Shown piece after piece: positions 59,743 through 64,000 of a DNA stretch of 64,000 nucleotides (the first letter of the stretch is position 1; each line of letters starts with the position of its first letter). Position numbers and translations under genes: made by a program. The DNA is taken from the NCBI RefSeq assembly GCF_026163695.1, contig NZ_JAOTID010000001.1, forward strand, positions 703,121 through 767,120. The letters are read 5' to 3'. The DNA is from Shumkonia mesophila. Lineage in GTDB: Bacteria; Pseudomonadota; Alphaproteobacteria; Rhodospirillales; Shumkoniaceae. Below the pieces are notes generated by a model that did not search any database, had not been told where the DNA came from, and was given only the letters and a program-made list of their open reading frames with translations.

Positions 59743-60103
59743 GGCTTTACCCGATCACAGATTGAACGATATTCGTAGCGGGACAAGCTTCAACTCCGAA
59801 GGCGATACTACCAAAGCGTGAGCAGCCGCTCAACGAAGTCCTATGTTGGTGTGACGTCTCAAATGCAAATCGGTTCAACTGGGTCTATTCCGGGACCGCC
59901 CTGCGTGCTTCCGAGCGGTCGGATCAGGTCGAGCCGGGCATCTGAATCAACAACTGCTTTCCTGTTCTGTGATCATACTCATGGATGACGGGAACGGCCG
60001 CGCAGCAGTCGCGATGGGGGGCTCGGAGCCGTCATCGGAGGCCGGTCCGGCTCCGCCCGACGCCCGCGCGGCGGCGGGCGGAGCGCCCGAACCGCAACCC
60101 TCC
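59743..60103. other. Non-coding gap between AT-rich pair and SDR gene
   Basis: I see no supported gene, tRNA, integrase or clear repeat in these 361 bases. Composition moves from AT-rich near the pair back to GC-rich beyond about 59990. The right edge of the transferred segment probably lies inside. Confidence 0.4.
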
Positions 60104-60829
60104 TTACATGTCCGCCGCGGTCGGCCGGACGATGATTTCGTTCACGTCGACGCCGTCGGGCTGTTCGAGGGCGAAGCGAATGGCGCGGGCGATCGCGTCG
60201 GGGGCGAGGGACTTCCTGCGCCATTCCTTAAGACCCGCCGCCACGTCGGGGGCCGAGATGTCGTGCCCCAGCTCGGTCGCGGTCACGCCGGGCGAGATGA
60301 CCGTCGTGCGGATATCGTCGTGCTCCTGGCGCAGGCCTTCCGAGATCGCCCACACCGCATACTTGGTGGCGCAATAGACGGCGCCGGTCGGCAGAACGAA
60401 ATGCGCGCCGACCGATGCGACGTTCACCACATGCCCCGACTTCTGGGCGACGAAACGCGGCAGCACCGCCGCGATGCCGTTAAGCACGCCATGGATGTTG
60501 ACGTCGATCATCTTCTTCCACTCGTCCCGTTTCAGTTCCGCCAGGCGGGAAAGCGGCATGACGCCCGCGTTGTTGACCAGGGCGTCGATGCGCCCGAAGC
60601 GCTCCTCCGCCGCGTCCGCGAAGGCGTCGAAGTTGGCGGCGTCGGTCACGTCGAGTTCCCGCCAAGCGACGGTATCGCCAAGCTCCTCGGCGAGCGCCCG
60701 CAGGCGGTCGGCGCGCCGCGCGCCGATGAAAAGCTTCGCGCCCGTCGACGCCAGCTCGCGAACGGCGGCCTCGCCGATTCCGCTCGACGCGCCGGTGATA
60801 AGGACGGTTCGGTCTTTCAATCCAGTCAT
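60104..60829 (-). CDS. Short-chain dehydrogenase/reductase
   Basis: This is a 241-residue classical SDR. The cofactor loop is TGASSGIG (residues 12-19), NNAG follows (87-90), and the catalytic triad is Ser139, Tyr152 and Lys156 in YCATK. GARR after the second strand suggests NADP preference. The substrate is unknown. AAGGAG precedes the ATG. It is divergent from an AraC regulator, the usual sign of local control. Confidence 0.9.
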   Translation of the reverse strand: MTGLKDRTVLITGASSGIGEAAVRELASTGAKLFIGARRADRLRALAEELGDTVAWRELDVTDAANFDAFADAAEERFGRIDALVNNAGVMPLSRLAELKRDEWKKMIDVNIHGVLNGIAAVLPRFVAQKSGHVVNVASVGAHFVLPTGAVYCATKYAVWAISEGLRQEHDDIRTTVISPGVTATELGHDISAPDVAAGLKEWRRKSLAPDAIARAIRFALEQPDGVDVNEIIVRPTAADM

Positions 60830-60975
60830 GGGGTTGCTCCTTCCGGTTCCGATGGACGGTAGATGGGGCGATCCAGGGAACGGGCGGTAGCCCGATCTCC
60901 CGCAGGGTTTGCCCGATCCTCCGAAATCGTGTGGAAAGAATTGCTCTCATTCCAAAAAGTGTGCGATGAATCGCC

Positions 60976-61866
60976 ATGGACAAAACGCGAGAGCTCGCCC
61001 ACCAGATCCTGCGTCACGCGCGCGAACCCGGATTGAGCGGAACGGCCGTCCAACGCCTTTCGCTGATCAGGGCCGATGTGCCGACCGTGCCGACGCCCTC
61101 GGTTTACGAGGCGTCGTTATGCCTGATCGCCCAGGGGTCGAAGCGCGTTTCGCTCGGCGAACGAAGCGTCGTCTACGACGCATCGCACTATCTGCTGGTG
61201 TCGGTGGACCTGCCGCTGGTCGGCCATGTGTTGGAGGCGACCCCGGCCGAACCGTATCTGTGCTGCAAGATCGATCTCGACCCAACCGTCCTCGCAGATC
61301 TTCTGGCGACGCAGTCGCGAACGGCGCCGTCGGCCGAACTGTCCCCCCTGGCCGTCTACCCGGCCGATCCGGACCTTTTCGATGCGGCCTGCCGCCTCGT
61401 CCGGCTGCTCGACCGACCCGAACACATCGCGACGCTGGCGCCGCTGATCGAGCGCGAAATCCTCTACCGGCTCCTGATGGGTCCGCACGGGCCGACGCTC
61501 CGGCGCATGGCGGCCGGCGACAGCCGTTTGGGCAGGATCGGCCGCGCCATCGCCTGGATCCGTACCTACTATCGCGAGCCGCTGCGGATCGACGACATCG
61601 CCTCCGCCGCGCATATGAGCCCTTCGTCCCTGCACGAGCATTTCAAGGCCGTCACCACCCTGACGCCGCTCGAATTCCAAAAGCAGCTCCGGCTTCAGGA
61701 GGCGCGGCGATTGATGCTGGCCAAAGGCGCGACGGCGGGCGCGGCGAGCTTCTCGGTCGGCTACCAAAGTCCATCGCAGTTCAGCCGCGAATACCGCCGC
61801 CTCTTCGGCGCGCCGCCGCGCCGGGACGTGGACCGACTTCAAAGGGTGGACCTCGCCGCCAATTGA
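60976..61866 (+). CDS. AraC-family transcriptional regulator
   Basis: The 296-residue regulator has an AraC N-terminal domain of the PF06719 type (PSVYEASLCLIAQGSKRVSLGE, YLLVSVDLPLVGHV) and a C-terminal double HTH (IDDIASAAHMSPSSLHEHFKAVTTLTPLEFQKQLRLQEARRLM; ASFSVGYQSPSQFSREYRRLFG). The YqhC-like layout often controls a divergent oxidoreductase gene, here the SDR. Likely target is the 146-base gap between them, which has a short repeat TGGAA-N13-TTCCA (60932-60954). Confidence 0.9.
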   Translation: MDKTRELAHQILRHAREPGLSGTAVQRLSLIRADVPTVPTPSVYEASLCLIAQGSKRVSLGERSVVYDASHYLLVSVDLPLVGHVLEATPAEPYLCCKIDLDPTVLADLLATQSRTAPSAELSPLAVYPADPDLFDAACRLVRLLDRPEHIATLAPLIEREILYRLLMGPHGPTLRRMAAGDSRLGRIGRAIAWIRTYYREPLRIDDIASAAHMSPSSLHEHFKAVTTLTPLEFQKQLRLQEARRLMLAKGATAGAASFSVGYQSPSQFSREYRRLFGAPPRRDVDRLQRVDLAAN

Positions 61867-61982
61867 GGAAGGGGTCGCTCCGAAATGGCGATCGGATCCG
61901 GCACGCCCCTGCGGGCGCGACGAAGCGCTGTCTTGCGCCCCTATGGCCCTTTTGAAACGCGGTCCACGGACACCCAATAATC

Positions 61983-63311
61983 TCACGCGGCAGCGATATC
62001 GAAATCCTGTTCGGGATCTTCTCGCTCCAGCCGGCCGTGATTCATGAGCAGCGTGTCGATGGTCTTCGACGACACGTCGAAGTGATCGGCCACCTCGTGC
62101 CGACGCTCCTCGTCGTCATAGTCACCGGCCAGCATCTCGTCCACCACCTCAAACGGGCTAAGGAACTCCCCTGCGAAGGCCCGTTGCGCTTTCTGGCGAT
62201 ATGTGTAGGCGCGGGTAGCCGGATGAAGTGGGGCAGGTTCTCCGATAAGCCGATCGCCGATCAGCCTCGCGAGATCGAACCGTCGCCCGGTATGCCATTT
62301 CGACCGCAATACGAGACGGGATGATGCCTGGCGTCTATCCAATACGAAGGAAAGGCTGCCTCCTCCTGAATCTCGATCATTTAACACCGCTGCTCTCGTC
62401 CCCGCCATTTCAGCGAGGCGAGAGTCTACGATTGGACCGGTTTCGAGACGCTCCTGCGCGCGCAAAGCCCGCGCTGCGTCGACGCCAAGACGCCATGCTG
62501 GAATAAGTGCTCCGCGCGGTAAAGGCGTGTCTGCGTCAAGTCTCACGGCATCGCGCGACGATGCGTCATGCCCCCGGCTCTGGGCCAGTTCCTCAAACTC
62601 CGTTGCCGTCAGCGGCGTACGCTCTTGCGCTCCAACATGTGCACGATTTGCAGCGGCTTCGCCAATCGCTGCCATGCCGAGTTGGTCGGCATCCGCAAGC
62701 AGTCGTTCGACTGTGTCGTCCTCAATCAAGTCGGGGTCACGGCCGAGCAGTGCCTCCAAGCGGCGACGTTCCGATATTGCCGGATCGGCGCGCTCAGCCA
62801 GCACATCGGCCCAAAGCCGATCAAGATTGGTCTGTGCGATACCCCCATTACGCAAACGGCCGAGAATCTGGGGCACATAGGTGTCTACTGCCTCTTCCCA
62901 GAGGGACGACGGGACGACCACCGCTGAGGATCCGACATAGCGAAAAGGCTTCGCATCTGGCCTGATTGAAGGCTCCGAAATCAATGCCGTTCTGACGCCG
63001 TCGGAAAATATCGTGATATTCGGCCAGACATAGCCTTCACCGATCGAGGGCATGCGGTGGGCCAGCGCCCAATCGGCGACTTTCGAACGCGGCTCCCAAC
63101 GTAGCCGCCACCAATTCCAGGCAAACCATTCTCCCGCGTGATAGCCCGAGACAAGTGGTCCTGGCCGATACCCTTTCAAATAGAAGTCGAAGCCTTCCGT
63201 CAGAGATGCATGAAGTGTCCGAATTGTGAATAGCCCAAAGGCCGCCCGTTCTTCAGGCGTACCCTCGTCCAGCCGTTCCGATGCCAGCGTGATTTCCAAG
63301 GCTACCGGCAT
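61983..63311 (-). CDS. ImmA/IrrE-like protein that has lost the HExxH motif
   Basis: The 442-residue protein has an N-terminal domain of unknown type (YLKGYRPGPLVSGYHAGEWFAWNWW). Its C-terminal region resembles ImmA/IrrE: AFAGEFLSPFEVVDEML and ADHFDVSSKTIDTLLMNHGRL. Where the zinc HExxH should stand, the sequence is RRFDLARLIGDRL, so residues 349-353 are R-L-I-G-D. The peptidase is therefore predicted inactive. ATG 63311 has TGGAG six bases upstream and overlaps the previous stop by ten bases. It may act as a binding or regulatory partner. Confidence 0.68.
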   Translation of the reverse strand: MPVALEITLASERLDEGTPEERAAFGLFTIRTLHASLTEGFDFYLKGYRPGPLVSGYHAGEWFAWNWWRLRWEPRSKVADWALAHRMPSIGEGYVWPNITIFSDGVRTALISEPSIRPDAKPFRYVGSSAVVVPSSLWEEAVDTYVPQILGRLRNGGIAQTNLDRLWADVLAERADPAISERRRLEALLGRDPDLIEDDTVERLLADADQLGMAAIGEAAANRAHVGAQERTPLTATEFEELAQSRGHDASSRDAVRLDADTPLPRGALIPAWRLGVDAARALRAQERLETGPIVDSRLAEMAGTRAAVLNDRDSGGGSLSFVLDRRQASSRLVLRSKWHTGRRFDLARLIGDRLIGEPAPLHPATRAYTYRQKAQRAFAGEFLSPFEVVDEMLAGDYDDEERRHEVADHFDVSSKTIDTLLMNHGRLEREDPEQDFDIAAA

Positions 63312-63742
63312 CGCCGTCTCCACTCATTGAGGACATATTCACGCATGTACCGGTCATCGTCACCGAGCCGGTAACCATGATACTCGGCCTCGCGTTCAGG
63401 TCGGCACTTCGCTTCATAGACCTCGCCGGCCCCATCCACCGCCCACACGTACTTTGGCAGGCCGCCGGCCGGGAACTGGCTGACCATCCCATGCCGAATA
63501 CCGTCTAGGAATAGCTTTGAGGCTTCCTCGCGCAAGACGGGGCGAAGTTCGTCGCATGGCGACTTTGACGGCCTCGGATTGTGGGAAGGCACAAAGCCAT
63601 AATCTCCCGGCCGGAGCTTATGGAGCCCTGATCCGACATAGCGAACACGAGCCATCAGGGCCGACTTGGCGGCGTCATCCAAAAAGTCGTCAGGCGCAAC
63701 CCTATGGTCCGGCCGATTGCCCTCTCTTCTCCTGTTCGGCAT
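63302..63742 (-). CDS. Small conserved protein paired with the degenerate ImmA/IrrE protein
   Basis: The 146-residue protein has no named domain that I can assign. Distinct conserved-looking strings are RYVGSGLHKLRPGDYGFVPS, PRPSKSPCD, FLDGIRHGMVSQFPAGGLPKYVWAVDGAGEVYEA and YHGYRLGDDD. I recall similar PGDFG / WAVxxxG / YHGYP proteins in proteobacterial accessory islands, but not a proven function. It starts at ATG 63742 (a TTG at 63763 is possible) and overlaps the downstream gene, so the two are one unit. Confidence 0.62.
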   Translation of the reverse strand: MPNRRREGNRPDHRVAPDDFLDDAAKSALMARVRYVGSGLHKLRPGDYGFVPSHNPRPSKSPCDELRPVLREEASKLFLDGIRHGMVSQFPAGGLPKYVWAVDGAGEVYEAKCRPEREAEYHGYRLGDDDRYMREYVLNEWRRRCR

Positions 63743-63887
63743 GGATTCAAACTTCGGTTGCAAGAGGCATGCTGGCAGCTACGTGATGTTGGATATTACC
63801 GCCGTTTTGCCAAATTCCAAATCTTCATCGACAATCCGTTCCGTACTGGTCGGATGGTGTGCTTCGCCCAGCCCTGGCCCCTCCGGG

Positions 63888-63917
63888 TTGACTCCCGTTC
63901 CGTAATAGGTATATATT
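63888..63917 (+). promoter_or_regulatory. Promoter of the gene at the right edge
   Basis: TTGACT (63888-63893) and TATATT (63912-63917) are 18 bases apart in an AT-rich patch. They lie 41 bases before the start codon at 63958. Confidence 0.6.
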
Positions 63918-63957
63918 CCATAAATATCTTTTTCATCCTGAACGAGGAGTCTATGCC

Positions 63958-64000
63958 ATGCCGAAGCCGGCCTACGGGCTCACCTTCCGCCAGGAGCGGT
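63958..64000 (+). CDS. Start of an unidentified gene, cut by window edge
   Basis: Fourteen residues are visible, MPKPAYGLTFRQER. GAGGAG (63944-63949) is at ideal spacing from this ATG; the ATG at 63953 is in another frame and is closer to the site than normal. Function cannot be assigned from this fragment. Confidence 0.6.
   Translation, partial: MPKPAYGLTFRQER

Overview
The window is chromosomal DNA from a GC-rich alphaproteobacterium, most likely of the Rhodospirillales or a near relative. The evidence is the gene order aroA-cmk-rpsA-sppA-ihfB, the trpF-trpB-trpA-accD-folC cluster, the addAB-murU-amgK-tsaE-divL block, a ChvI/ChvG-HprK-RapZ-EIIA-HPr-EI phosphorelay set next to pckA, and a one-domain HPr kinase. 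All of these are alphaproteobacterial traits. I saw no rRNA, tRNA, CRISPR array or insertion sequence. Species was not determined.

Positions 1-12172 (+ strand) are housekeeping genes: aroA (cut by the window edge), cmk, rpsA, sppA, ihfB, lapA, pyrF, trpF, trpB, trpA, accD, folC and a GNAT acetyltransferase, many joined by ATGA-type overlaps. A hairpin terminator at 12190-12215 separates them from a convergent minus-strand block: trxA, addA, addB, murU, amgK, tsaE, divL, ahcY. This block covers redox control, double-strand-break repair, cell-wall sugar recycling, tRNA t6A synthesis, the cell-cycle pseudokinase DivL and SAH recycling. ahcY has a promoter overlapped by an 8-bp inverted repeat.

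Positions 25460-33924 hold the regulatory PTS: EI, HPr, EIIA, RapZ and HPr kinase, with the ChvG/ChvI two-component pair, all on the minus strand, and pckA divergent from them with a strong terminator. No sugar-transporting EIIB/EIIC is present, so this is a regulatory phosphorelay. Positions 33975-41667 (+) carry a small membrane coiled-coil protein, gltB, gltD and a UppP-like protein that lacks a catalytic residue. Positions 41677-49664 (-) form one long run: membrane cytochrome c, HisN-like phosphatase, the Yej peptide ABC importer (A, B, E, F) and a GhrA-like reductase. kdsB and pheA follow on the plus strand.

From about 51500 to the end the content becomes accessory and mosaic. It includes: an ECF41-type sigma factor with a putative monooxygenase and an MFS exporter; a flavoprotein; a TetR-SRPBCC-GST operon whose GST is frameshifted; a visibly AT-rich pair of unrecognised genes (58242-59742); a divergent SDR/AraC pair; and a two-gene module of a small conserved protein and an ImmA/IrrE-like protein whose HExxH zinc motif has been lost (61983-63742). 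A new gene begins at the right edge.

The best-supported novel observation is that the ECF41 sigma gene and the monooxygenase gene each carry a TGTCACA-N16-CGTC-type promoter, which defines a small self-regulated regulon. The best candidates for an undescribed system are the AT-rich pair and the degenerate ImmA/IrrE pair.
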